Source of the DNA: Pseudopyrenochaeta lycopersici
Taxonomy: Eukaryota; Ascomycota; Dothideomycetes; Pleosporales; Pseudopyrenochaetaceae
Reading direction: 5' to 3'
Assembly: GCA_003313425.1 (NCBI GenBank)
Contig: NHZP01000015.1
Span: forward strand, 1,025,883-1,089,882
DNA length: 64,000 bases
The position numbers and the translations under genes were made by a program. Below the pieces are notes generated by a model. That model ran no database searches. It saw nothing but the letters and a program-made list of their open reading frames with translations, and had not been told where the DNA came from. Of this stretch, positions 36,901 through 48,800 are shown one piece after another (within the stretch, counting starts at the first letter, position 1; the number at the start of each line of letters is the position of its first letter).

Positions 36901-39900
36901 ACAGTCTATTAGAAAAAGAACTTAAAACTCTATATAAATATATTAAGATAAACTTAAAAAAGAAATTTATTAAGGAATTATAGATACTAGTAAGATACCC
37001 TATACTATTTATACTAAAAAAGAATTAATACTTTTTACTAAATATAGTAGAACTATAAGATTAACTAGCCTTTATAAAAGTCTTTATAGTATTAGACTTA
37101 AAAGGAGCGTATAACTTTATTTATATAAAAGAAAGTAAAGAATAGAAAACTGCGTTTAAGATACGCTACAGCTACTATAAGTATATAGTAATACCTTTTA
37201 GTCTTACTAACGTACTAGCTACATACTAGGCACTTATTAATAATATATGAAGAGAATACCTAAATATATTTATTATTATATACTTTAATAATATCTTTAT
37301 ATACTCTAATAATCTATAGGAATATATTAAGTACGTTAAAATAGTTCTTACTTATTTAAGAAAATTTAGTTTACTACTTAAACCTAAGAAATATAAGTTC
37401 TATAAAAAAGAAGTTAAATTCTTAAGATATATAGTAAGTATATATAGAGTAAAGATAAGTAAAGAAAAAATAAGAGTAGTAAAAGAATAGCCTAAACCTA
37501 AAATAGTTAAAGATATATAGTTATTTATAGGATTTATTAACTTTAACTAATAGTTTATTAAAGACTTCTTTAAGAAATCTATTCTACTTACTAAGCTTAT
37601 AAGAAAAGAGATAAAATAAGAATAAAGAAATAAATAAAAGAAAGTATTCTAGATACTTAAAGAAGCCTATATTATACTACTAGTATTAATTATATTCTAA
37701 ATAAGAGAGCTTTTATAGTTTAAAATAGACACTCTAGACCTTATACTAGATATAATAGTAAAATAAGAACGTAATAGGAAATAGTACCTAATTACTTACT
37801 ACTCTAGGAAATTTACAGACCTTAAGAAACGCTATAACGTGCATAATAAAGAGCTTATAGTAGTTATTAACGCTCTTAACTACTAGTAAATCTACGTAGA
37901 AAGCTACTTAGATCTTATAATATTTATAGACTATAAGAACTTAGTTAATTTTACTACTACTAAAATATTAAACTAAAGGTAAGTTAGATAGGCTAAAATA
38001 TTAAGATAGTATAAGTTTAAGATAGTATATACGCTAAGAAAAGATAATAGTAGAGCTAATACTCTTAGCTACAGATTAGATATTATAAGAATAAAGGTAA
38101 TAATTAGTAATACTATCTTTTAAGTAAACTAGGATAAAAGCTTAGGACCTAATAAGTTATTAAATAATACTATAATAATTACGTCTAAAGTACCTAAAGA
38201 ATTATAAGAGGTAATTATTTAATAATACTATAATAACCTAGTATATAGTTACCCTAGAATTAAAAGAATAATAGAACTTATATAGTAATACTACAGCTTT
38301 AAGAATATAAAGGCTAAAGTTAAATAGTTTATTAAGAAATGCGCAGACTATTATAAGAATAAATATAGTACCTACGCACCTTATAAAGAAATATAAGCTA
38401 TAAAGCTACCTAATAAACCTTAGGTAGATATTTCTATAAACTTTATAATAGGATTACTACTATCTAAGGATCTTATAACAGGAATTAAGTATAACGCTAT
38501 CTTTAATATAGTCTATAGGTTTACGAAAGTAGCAGAGATAATACTATTTTAAAATAACTATAATATAGAATAACTAGCGTTTATTATCTTAGATAGACTA
38601 ATATAATACTATAGTATACCTAAGTCTATTATAAGTAATAGAGATAAGCTCTTTATATCTAACTTCTAGTCTATATTAATAGCCGCGATAGGGATAAAAA
38701 GAAAATTATTAACAGCTTATTACCTATAAATAGATAGATAGATAGAAAGAATAAATAGAATAATAAAAACTTACCTAAGAATTTACAGTAATTAATAATA
38801 AAATAATTAGGTTTTATTATTACTAATAGTATAACTAGCTTATAATAATAAATTATTAGAATTAACTAGAAAGATACTATTCTTTACTAACTATAGGAGA
38901 CACCCTAATCTCTTTATAAAGTTATATCCTAGTAGAAAAGCTAAAGTAGCTATAAAAATAGCTAAAGAAATAAAGGAAGTATATAAATAACTCTAAGAAA
39001 ACTTTAAGAAAGTATAATATAATAGTATTTCTTACTAGAATAAGAAAAGAAAAATAGTACTTTAGCTAAAGAAGAGAGATAAAGTATACTTACTTATAAA
39101 AAATCTACGTAATAAGTAACTAAGTAAGAGACTTAATTATATTAAAGTTAAACTATTTTTAGTTAAAGAATAAAATAGACTTATAAATTATATACTTAAG
39201 CTACTACTAGATATAAAGATCTACTCCTACTTCTATATCTCTAAGTTAGAACTAGCTAGCTTTACTATACTTTTATAGAAAATATTCTAGTATAAACTAG
39301 AAGAAGAAAATAAGTTTAAAGTTAAGAAAATCTAGGAATACTAATAAAATAGAAGAGTTAATAACTTAGAACTAAGCTTTAGCTACCTAGTTAAATAGAA
39401 AGAGTACCTAAGCGTAGAAAGTATGTAGGAACTACTAGAAAATCTAAGAAACTACTAAAAAAAAATTAGAGAATACTAAGAAAAGGAGGAAAAGAAAAAG
39501 AAGAAGTAAATAAACTTTAAGAAATATTAAGAGCTAGAGGAAACTGTTAGACTTACTACTAGTAGCCTATTACTAACTAGGACTTTCTAGTACTTAAGAG
39601 AGAAGCTCTTAAACGTACCCTAAGTACTAGGTAATAAACTAAACCTAAAGGTATTAGAAGCGTTTTTAGGTAATAAGGCCTCTACTACTTCTTACTTCTT
39701 AATATTTTATTTCTCTATAGCTATTACTTTCTCTGCATGCTAATTAATTAGATTTATTTATTATTATAACTACTCTTTATAAGCCTAAGTAACGCGCAGC
39801 TCCTCTAGAGCTTTTTTATACGCCTTTATTATAACCTCTTACGTATTCTTAGATTCTTTTATCTACTTCTAGAGCTTTATCTTTTAATCTACTAATTATT

Positions 39901-40193
39901 TAAACTTAGACTCTATAACTTACACGTTATAACATTACCCTTAACATAGATACTTACTATATTTCCTAGAACAAATATAGACCTTACACACCTAATTATA
40001 CTTCGCGTATATCACGCACTTTTAAACTATAGCTTCCTTAAAGGAGTTAATAAAATCGCAAAGATGTTAGTAATAAGTAGTACTAGACACTTATAGATAT
40101 TTAGGTATAGTAAGATATAATATAATAAGAAGTAAGAAACGCTCGCATTATATAATAAGCACTAAGGACAGCGCTAGGATAGGAGGGGGATAG

Positions 40194-40583
40194 TATTATA
40201 ATCCTGCTAAAACCCTATCTTAGTAGCCCTAGCTAGACCTTATAAGTATTAGACTAACAACTAAAGTCACGTGACGTACTTAGTTAATTAGTCTAATTAG
40301 TAACACTAAGCATACTAAGCACACTAAGTAACATGCATAACTTCTATATATATAGACTACTATAATAAACTCTTATAGCTTATTATATTTAACTTAATAT
40401 TATACTCTATAGTATAGTAATAGTAATACTAATTATTCTTAACTCTTAGTACTCTTTATAGAAGCGCCCTCTTACTATTTTAGTATTAAAACCCCTTTCT
40501 ATCTAGTCCCTTACTCTATCCTAGAGAACTAACCTTATAATCTTATTAGTTATCTTTACTAATAGCTTTTAAGATTCTTTATA
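40194..40583 (+). repeat. 3' LTR of nested gypsy element
   Basis: 390 bp copy of the 5' LTR with more C-to-T/G-to-A differences. Preceded by the polypurine tract and followed by the AGCTT duplication. Confidence 0.85.
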
Positions 40584-41000
40584 AGCTTATATAAAAGGCC
40601 TAGTACTATAAAAGTATAACTTCTTAATATATTTTAGATTAGAGTAATAAACTATAGTATTAAGTAAGTTATATATATTATATATATAATTTAATAGTAT
40701 TATTATAATAAAGTAAAAGAGTAGTAAAATATTATAATAAAACTAGAAAACTCTACTATTATAAAGTAAGTCTATACTTTATTACTAGAAAATAAAAGTC
40801 TTAATTACTTTAACTTTACTAGAAGTAGAAGTATAAATATAAAGTACTTATAATATATAATAATAACGCGTATAAGACGCGTCTAAGACGCGTAATTAAA
40901 ATATATATATATAGATACTTTTTTCCTATTTTCCTATATAGTTTTAAGTTTGTATTAAGGCTATTAATACTATTAGGACGCTAGCTAGAGAGGAAAGCTC

Positions 41001-41231
41001 TATAATAAAGTATTATAAATTTAAACTTTAGTATTATAATATAGTTACGCTAGACTTTTTTAGAGGCTAGCGCGCACCGCGATAGACCTACTTAAAACCT
41101 GCACTAGCTGCGCAGAGTAGAGACGATAAGTATTATTCTCTCTTATAGCTAAGTAATAGTAATACAGAACTATCCCTTTACTATTATCTGTGGTGTAAAG
41201 TAAGTACTATTGCCTGAAACTATACGTTACA
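41001..41231 (+). repeat. 3' LTR of outer gypsy element
   Basis: 231 bp with a mutated start (TATAATAAAG for TGTAACGAAG) and intact end (CTATACGTTACA), followed by AATCT matching the duplication at 26866-26870. Confidence 0.82.
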
Positions 41232-41541
41232 AATCTTCTTCTAATAAAGTAATAGTATAAGTAGTCTACTACTATAAAGTTTATCTATTATTTTACTAGT
41301 TTATTAATATTTTTTCCTAATATTGCGTATACTGCGTTTACTATAGCTAAACGTGTTAGTAACTTTAGTAACTATAGTACTACTATATAGTATACTAATA
41401 ATTTAATTCTACTACTAGACTATTAAATTAGGACGTTTACGCGTATTTTAGTCTATTTCTTAAAGAATTTAGTGTTATAGTAGCATAATTATAATACTGT
41501 AAAGTTGAGGTAGTGTTATTATAATAGTGCGCGTCGCACTA

Positions 41542-41572
41542 GCGCGGCGAGAACTTTTGGAAGGGCACTGTA
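41542..41572 (-). repeat. Right 31 bp terminal inverted repeat, Tc1/mariner-like
   Basis: Perfect reverse complement of 25496-25526, ending ...GGCACTG plus TA. It coincides with the abrupt return to balanced composition. Confidence 0.75.
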
Positions 41573-42589
41573 GCAACTTGGCCCATTTCCAAGCCCCAGC
41601 TGTCTAACAAGAGCCAAAATATCCCAGACCCTTTTACCAATCAGGTAAGTCTCAGTCCGCTTAGAGTGGCCTACTATTAAAGGGACCGTTACGCCGCTGG
41701 TGCCCTAAACTCCTCCAGAGACAGTTGCATCGATAAAGGCAACCAGTCCACCGTCTATAATCGTCTTTCCGATTTTATTAAGTAAGCTCTATTTCTATAG
41801 TACTGCAGTCAATTATCAGTCTTTTTGAGTTCCTCTCTGCCCTGAGAACGCAATCGTCCCCCTCAAAGTAGACTTTCATTATATACTTGCCAGTGGATAG
41901 GCTGGAAAGCACGGTATGACACCTGCTGGCTAAGTCGGCTGGCGTTTTTGCCACTTCGATTCTGCCATAATTAGCTACTTAATTTATCGATATGTCCTTG
42001 AGTTGGAGCTTGAAATATATTACAAATGTGAAGAGTAACATCAAACCCCAACGTGCGCAATGCCGAAGCCGATGACGCCGAGACCTAGATATCCGATTAG
42101 CACCCTAACAGAAGAGCAATGATGAGAATATCTTAGCGTATTAATAATACCATCACCAGAAGCCACTGTTCTCTGTACAGCTAATAGACAATCCGTTTGA
42201 AGAACTTTCTATTTAATTGATGTGAGGTCGGTAGTGGATTTCGTGAGAACGCTCTGCTGACCATGTATAGCTCTGGGGCCTACAATATATAACCAGGGAC
42301 TGAAAGTATCGAAAAGGAGTATAAGATCCTTTGACGAGTGGATAGCAAGAAGAATTTTGGAGCAGCGTGAAACTGTTGATTTATTGGGGCTATCTATCCA
42401 CAGCTATATACCCAATGAGAGTAGGCGGTGGCGGTGTGGATACAACCAACCAGCGAAGAGACGGGAAGTAGCAGCTATGATACCCCAACAAGGATCAATA
42501 GCAAAAGAGCGTGATGGAGAGAAGTTGCTAGAAGAAGTGACGCTGAAGGAAACCCAGCGAAGACAGAAGGAGCCCGAATGTCAACGTCC
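41573..42589. other. Gene-island flank, no supported gene
   Basis: Balanced composition. The 81-codon frame at 42357-42602 starts from TTG and has no domain. This is the 3' flank of the secreted-protein gene. No transposon ends are seen here. Confidence 0.55.
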
Positions 42590-43361
42590 TTATCCCTTCT
42601 GAATGGCTTGGAGAGTATCAAGCTTCCACCTGGTAGTTCCTGGCCTCACGCCCTTGCAACTTGTCACGTCACCGTAAGAGCGGACACGCTCTACTCCATT
42701 GAAGGTGCGTTTGTAGCGGCTCAGCGACTCCTTGACCCATCCGCCCACATCTCCAGTACCGATGGCATTGAGAGCACCTCCAGCTCTAACACCAAAATGA
42801 CACGCCGTTGTGCCCGCTTTCCCACTCGAGATGAGCGGGTAGTAGCCAACACCGTTGTCGTAGAAGCCGTCTTGAGGGAAGACTTCCCAGCTCCCCGGGT
42901 TTTGCGCACACCAGTCTCGGATTGCCTGGCAACGGCCTGTCGTGGGCGCACTGGGACCAGTGTCTCCGTTGATGTTTCCAAAAGGGCACGACTCTGGGGA
43001 TTTGCCGCGGTACCACCTGTTCTTCGTATCATCGGTGTCTTGTTGTCGCCGCTGAAAGGCAGGTCGCATGGAGCGGCCTTCGACGTCAGGAGCACCCGTG
43101 AAGTAGTTCTATCAAGGAATTGTTAGTGTTGTTGCGCTGCGCTGCCACTGGGTACTTGTAGTGAATCCGGGGCTGGGGGAGTTGCTTTACAATTTCGTAG
43201 GTCTCACCATCCTCGGCGGAAAAGCTTTCCGTCGTGTAGAGAGCAGGATTGAGCTTAGTTTGGCCGTCGGATTCGACGAACGGCTTTATGGAAGTCTCGG
43301 TGGGGATGGCAGTTGCACTGCCGAGAGCGAGAGACGCCGCAAATAAGGTAATGAGGCGCAT
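42590..43361 (-). CDS. Small secreted cysteine-containing protein, effector candidate
   Basis: Proposed complement(join(42590..43108,43149..43361)), 243 residues, with a 40 nt intron (GTGGCA...GATAG, ACTAAC branch site). A donor at 43190 (GTAAAG) gives an 82 nt intron and 229 residues in the same frame; which is used is unclear. The signal peptide is clear: MRLITLFAASLALGSATA, cleavage before IPTETS. A propeptide-like stretch ends at FQRR, a possible Kex2 site. The mature part has five cysteines (ESCPFG, GRCQAIRDWC, TTACHFG, TSCKGV) and a globular region of about 130 residues with GYYPLISSG, IGTGDVGGWVKESL and VERVRSYGDV. The C...W...C.FGV...I...D+...+..S+.R.......V...G spacing resembles fungal Ecp2/Hce2-type secreted proteins, but this is a remembered resemblance. 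The reading frame is intact and base-balanced although repeats flank it on both sides. Confidence 0.75.
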
Positions 43362-44814
43362 AATGAGAGCCTTGGAACTAGAGGGATTCCAGCTTCTGTG
43401 TAGATGACCAAGAAAGATGATCTAGTAGAGCGCTGTAGAGAAAAGGTAAATCACAGAGAGCAAATATGAGACTTATATAGATATCTCGAGGAGTAACTTT
43501 AAGTATCATGTAAGTACCCTTAATTAAGATGAGAGACCTTTGGTAGGCTGGTATCTACCCGGCGTACAGTACTATTGAATCCAAGTACTTATTGGCTTGG
43601 GCGCCTTAGTAGACGCATCTACACTTAGCTTCATGGCGCCTTTTACTCGTATCATAGGTCCTTCAAGGCAGCAGTAAGCCCTAGGCTTGGCCCGTTCATG
43701 ACCCCCTTGGAAAGGCCCCCGAGACAGCAATAAGCTAGAAGCTCGGCCCATGCATAAACCTCTTTGGGTGCTCCTAGGTAGGAATTTAGATGCATTCCAT
43801 CCAGTCATCCATCCATTCATTGGCGGGCCAAACATCCTGTTCAAAAGGTACTCGTAAGCTAAGCCTATAAAATATTTGCCCAGAGGTGATTATATTGGGT
43901 ACTCGCCAAGACGGCCTCTCGGCATGTACCTAGGTAGCACTCAAAAACATCATCACGCTTACTATGCAACGAGCCTCGCCAATAATCACCTAAGTAGATA
44001 ATTAGCTTAATTAGTCTCTAAAATCACACAGGAGTTTTGCATTAACCTTAATACGCAGATATACGCAAGCGTGAATATCTAGGAGGTAGGTAGCGAGAAT
44101 ACATAAGATTCCTGTAGGCTATTCACACTGAATCACACAGTACACGGTAGTCGGCTATCGCATGCTGATAGTGGCCAAGCTTAGCACTAGTGTATGGCAT
44201 GCCTACAGACCCGCCTTTTTGCATGGCAAATATTTGGTACAGTATGCTTTATTGAAGGACCGCGAAGGGAGAACGAAGAGCCTTTTGTGCAGAATCAAGA
44301 ACCACGTCTAATTCTTCTTTAGAGATAAGGCTATCATCTTCGCCAATACCGTAGCCTTCTCAATGTCTGTCTCTACCTCAGTGTCAGGGTCCGCGTACGT
44401 GTTAGAAAACGAGCTGGTACTCGAATTTCAATCCCGAAACAGATTCGAGTTAATAGTTGTGGATAACGTAGTCGACGACTCGACGCGATGAGTGCAGATC
44501 TCGAATTCTTAGTCACGGCAGAGGTGCTAATGCTCTTACAGTAGTTTGCTTTGTAGAAGACGGCATTACAGTCACAGACAAGCAATTAGAGGAAGGTAAG
44601 AATGAAGCGAGAAGGTGCTACTATAAGAGAGGGAGGAATTATAAGCCATCCTGTTACTTTTAAGCTAGTGTTAGGCTATAGACGCGGACAGGTGCCGAGG
44701 CTCACCTCGCAACAATCGTCCCCTCGTAACGCACGCTCCGAACATCAAAACTATTAACAAACTTGAGGCTATTAAGCCTTATACTATAGCTATAATCGCG
44801 ATTTTTTCTAGTAG
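43362..44814. other. Upstream flank of the secreted-protein gene, no other gene
   Basis: About 1.4 kb of balanced to slightly AT-rich DNA, expected to hold the promoter. Frames of 70-90 codons (43572-43844 and 44373-44585, both -) carry no recognisable feature. The last 60 bp before 44815 become AT-rich. ATTAA at 44815-44819 is the target duplication of the next element. Confidence 0.5.
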
Positions 44815-44819
44815 ATTAA

Positions 44820-45270
44820 TGTGAAGAATCTTAAAAGCTATCAGTGAGGATAGCTAATGAGATTGCAAGGTTAGTTCTCCGGGATAGAGTAAGGGACTAG
44901 ATAGAAGGGGGGTTTAATACTAAGACAGTAAGAGAGCGCTTCTGTAAAGAGTACTAAGGGTTAAGAATAATTAGTATTACTATTACTATACTATAGAGTA
45001 TAATATTAAGTTGAACATAATAAGCTATAAGAGTTTATTATAGTAATCTATATACAGGTTATCCTATAGGATCCTAAGAAAACCTATAATAAGATTTATA
45101 GGATCCTATAGGATCTGTAGGATATATATAAGATTCTAGAGATTCTATAGGGGCCGTTGCTAAGCTTTCTAGGACACTAGTTCCTACTAGGCTAGTATAT
45201 ACGTTATAGCCTTAGGCTACGAGTAAGCCCTTTTTAAGCTGCGCGTTCCCTTATTCCTTAGATCGTAACA
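44820..45270 (-). repeat. 3' LTR of the minus-strand gypsy element
   Basis: 451 bp, begins TGTGAAGAATC and ends GATCGTAACA on the plus strand. It carries about 60 bp (repeated TATAGGATCC units near 45060-45130) that the 390 bp LTRs of the plus-strand copy lack. Confidence 0.85.
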
Positions 45271-45439
45271 CTATCTCCTCTCTTACTGTTTATGCCCTTA
45301 TAAACTAACTAATAAGTTCTAAGAGTACTCTATAATGTTATAACCTTAGAGATTAAATAAATCGCGTTAGCTAGTTAGCTATAGTTGCCTGTAGTTATTG
45401 CGTAAAGTAGGGCTAAGAGTACTAGATATTATTATTAAA

Positions 45440-45835
45440 GAAAGAGTGTAGTAATTACTATCGTAATAGTAATAAGCTTTATAAACTAGTTAATATCCTG
45501 TTACTAAACTATTCTAAGCTAGATAAGGAGATACAGCGTCTAGAAGCTTAAGAGGCAGAGGCTAAAGCAGTAGAAGAGAAGGCGCTAAGCGCGTTACTAG
45601 CCGCTCGTTCTAAACGTAGTTGTTTACGTAAATAAAAGGAGTTTCTTTAGAAACGTAAGTAAAGTCTAGTAGACGTTTTAGGTTAGTACGTAGAAGAGAT
45701 TAAGGCTCTTAAGGCGGCGGAAGCGTTAGAGCAGGAGATCGCTAATCTTAAGGAAGGTCTTATACTAGGCACCCTAGCTCTAGACTAGAGCGTGTTTATG
45801 CTAATATAACTAGAGGATAGTAATCTGCTTCCTAG
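45440..45835 (+). pseudogene. Antisense coiled-coil-like reading frame inside the gypsy element
   Basis: On the plus strand, opposite to pol, a frame can be followed with only TAA/TAG interruptions. It reads YSKLDKEIQRLEA, then EAEAKAVEEKALSALLAARS, then LVDVLG and VEEIKALKAAEALEQEIANL. Each stop stands where Gln would fit the charged helical pattern, as RIP of CAA/CAG predicts. Ala/Glu/Lys-rich and probably helical. Similar charged C-termini occur in multicopy fungal proteins; I do not assign a function. Confidence 0.4.
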
Positions 45836-48800
45836 GGTAGCTAACTTTAGGAGTAGTAGTAGTACTACTGTCCCTTTTACCTAGGTTTATTATTTCTTTT
45901 TCTTTCTCTCTTCCCTTTCCTAATATTCTCTAACTTTTTCTTAGTAGTTTCTTAGGTTTTCTAGTAGTTCCTACGTACTCTCTATGCTTAGGTATCCTTT
46001 CTATTTAACTAGGTAGCTAAAGCTTAGTTCTAAGTTATTAACTCTTCTATTCTATTAGTATCTCTAGATTTTCTTAACTTTAAACTTATTTTCTTCTTCT
46101 AGTTTGTACTAGAATATTTTCTGTAATAGTATAGTAAAGTTAGCTAGTTCTAACTTAGAGATATAGAAGTAGGGGTAGATCTTTATATCTAGTAGTAGCT
46201 TAAGTATATAATTTACAGGTCTATTTCGTTCTTTAACTAAAAATAGTCTAACCTTAATATAATTAAGTCCCTTACTTAGTTACTTATTACGTAGATTTTT
46301 TATAAGTAAGTATACTTTATCCCCCTTCTTTAGCTAAGGTGCTATTTTTCTTTTCTTATTTTAGTAGGAAATACTATTATATTATACTTTCTTAAGGTTC
46401 TCTTAGAGTTACTTATGTATTTTCTTTATTTCTTTAGCTATTTTTATAGCTGCTTTAGTTTTTCTACTAGGATATAACTTTATAAAGAGATTAGGGTGTC
46501 TCCTATAGTTAGTAAAGAACAGTATCTTTCTAGTTAATTCTAATAATTTGTTATTATAGGCTAGTTATGCTATTAGTAATAGTAAAACCTAATTATTTTA
46601 TTATTAATTACTGTAAATTCTTAGGTAAGTTTTTATTATTCTATTTATTCTTTCTATCTATCTGTCTATTTATAGGTAATAGGCTGTTAATAATTTTCTT
46701 TTTATCCCTATCGCGGCTATTAATATAGACTAGAAGTTAGATGTAAAGAGCTTATCTCTATTACTAATAATAGACTTAGGTATACTATAATATTATATTA
46801 ATCTGTCTAGAATAATAAATGCTAGTTGTTCTATATTATAGTTGTTTCTAAACAGTATTATTTCTACTGCTTTTATAAATCTGCAGACTATATTAAAGAT
46901 AGCGTTATACTTAATTCTTATTATAGGATCTTTAGATAGTAGTAACCCTATTATAAAGTCTATAGAAATATCTACTTAAGGTTTATTAGGTAGCTCTATA
47001 GCTTATATTTCTCTATAGAGTATATAAGTACTATAGTAATTCTTATAATAGTCTGCGTATTTTTTAATAAACTATTTAACTTTAGCCTTTATATTCTTAA
47101 AGCTGTAGTATTACTATATTAGTTCTATTATTCTTTTAATTCTAGAGTAACTATATACTAGGTTATTATAGTATTATTAGATAATTACCTCTTATAATTC
47201 TTTAGGTACTTTAGACGTAATTATTATAGTGTTATTTAATAACTTATTAGGTCCTAAGCTTCTATCCTAGTTTACTTAAAGGATAGTATCGCTAACTATT
47301 ACTTTTATTCCTGCGATATCTAATCTGCGGCTAAGAGTATTAGCTCTACTATTATCCTAATATTTTAGCCTATCTAACCTGTCTTTAGTTTAAGGTCTTA
47401 GTAGTAGTAAAGTTAACTAAGTTCTTATAATCTATAAATATTATAAGATCTAAGTAGCTCTCTGCGTAGATCTGCTAGTAGTTAAGGGCGTTAATAACTA
47501 CTATAAGCTCCTTATCGTGCATGTTGTAGCGTTTCTTAGGGTCTGTAAATTTCCTAGAGTAGTAGGTAATTAGGTACTATTTCCTATTACGTTCTTATTT
47601 TGCTGTTATACCTAGTATAAGGTCTAAGGCATCTATTTTAAACTATAAGAGTTCTCCTATTTAGAATATAATTAATACTAGTAGTATAATATAGGCTTCC
47701 TTAAGTATCTAGAATACTTTTCTTTATTTATTTCCTTATTCCTATTTTATCTATTTTCTTATAAGTTTAGTAAGTAAGATAGATTTCTTAGAGAAGTCTT
47801 TAATAAATTATTAGTTAAAGTTAATAAATCTTATAAATAACTATATATCTTTAACTATTTTAGGTTTAGGCTATTCTTTTACTACTCTTATTTTTTCTTT
47901 ACTTATCTTTACTTTATGTGCACTTACTATATATTTTAAGAACTTAACTTCTTCTTTATAGAATTTATATTTCTTAGGTTTAAGTAGTAACCTAAATCTT
48001 TCTAAGTAAGTAAGAACTATTTTAACATACTTAATATATTCCTGTAGATTATTAGAGTATATAAGGATATTATTAAGGTATATAATAATAAATATATCTA
48101 GGTGTTCTCTTAATATATTATTAATAAGTGCCTAGTATATAGCTAGTGCGTTAGTAAGACTAAAGGGTATTACTATATACTTATAGTAACTATAGCGTAT
48201 TCTAAACGTAGTCTTCTATTCTTCGCCTTTTTTTATATAAATAAGGTTATACGCTCCTTTTAAGTCTAATACTGTAAAGACTTTTGTAAAAGCTAGTTAA
48301 TCTTATAGTTCTGCTATATTTAGTAGAGAGTATTAATTCTTTATTATAATATTATTAAGTTTCTAGTAGTTAATATATAATCTTAACTTCCTATTTTTCT
48401 TTAGTATAAATAGTATAAGGTATCTTACTAGTGATTATAATTCCCTAATAAATCCCTTTTTTAAGTTTATCTTAATATATTCGCGTAAAGTTTTAAGTTC
48501 TTTTTCTAATAAACTATAGATTAGGCTAAAAGTTAGTTACTTTCCTTCCTATAAGATAATCTTATAATCCTAGAGTTAATATTTAGGTAGTGTTTTTATA
48601 GTTATCTCTTCCTAAAAAAGTAACTTATATTCTTTATACTTGTTAAGGATTACTAGAGTTACGCTTTACTCTTTAACTCTAGCTTGTTAGTCTAAGGGCC
48701 TCCTATTAGTACCTACTAAGTTAGACTTTTATATCTTAAGGTCGTCCTTATTTAAAGTAAGGATTCTAATTGTTATCTTCTTATCTACCTAGGCACTTAG

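Larger units (their letters stand above)
33602..40583 (+). mobile_element. Complete-length Ty3/gypsy retrotransposon nested in the outer element
   Basis: 6,982 bp with 390 bp LTRs (33602-33991 and 40194-40583) and TSD AGCTT at 33597-33601 and 40584-40588. A polypurine tract (40177-40193) directly precedes the 3' LTR. The plus strand holds gag- then pol-like frames broken by TAA/TAG. The reverse transcriptase box reads YFNNIFIYS at 37281-37307, preceded by VLDLKGAYN near 37090. RNase H and integrase follow to about 39400. The 5' LTR is less mutated than the 3' LTR (for example TGTTACGATCC against TATTATAATCC). Same family as the element at 44820-51876, in the opposite direction. Confidence 0.85.
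26871..41231 (+). mobile_element. Ty3/gypsy LTR retrotransposon, heavily RIPed, interrupted by two insertions
   Basis: The 5' LTR is 26871-27047 and the 3' LTR 41001-41231, with the same TSD AATCT at 26866-26870 and 41232-41236. Removing the inner solo LTR and the inner gypsy element leaves about 6.87 kb. On the plus strand the reverse transcriptase can be followed through RIP stops. Near 29020-29130 it reads like a template-binding and palm region (IIKDYYLL, TTLDLYN). At 29306-29329 it reads YFNNILIY, a Tyr-x-Asp-Asp box with both Asp changed to Asn, as GA-to-AA change predicts. RNase H and integrase should follow to about 31800. No frame is functional. Stops are mostly TAA/TAG where CAA/CAG/TGG are expected. 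Confidence 0.8.
25498..41570. mobile_element. RIP-degraded Tc1/mariner-like element carrying nested retroelements
   Basis: Defined by the 31 bp inverted ends and flanking TA. Removing the nested insertions (26158-26514 and 26871-41236, each including one target copy) leaves about 1.35 kb, a plausible size for a Tc1/mariner-type element. The remaining pieces are 25527-26157, 26515-26870 and 41237-41541. They are over 75% A+T by eye, with almost no CA or TG. A transposase cannot be read reliably. One plus-strand frame near 25850-26000 shows a stop-broken segment loosely like a helix-turn-helix, which I do not rely on. Confidence 0.6.

Noticed and set aside
42357..42602. 81-codon plus-strand frame
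   Set aside because: Starts from TTG and overlaps the end of the secreted-protein gene without any domain.
43572..43844. 90-codon minus-strand frame
   Set aside because: No ATG-supported domain; lies in the promoter flank of the secreted-protein gene.
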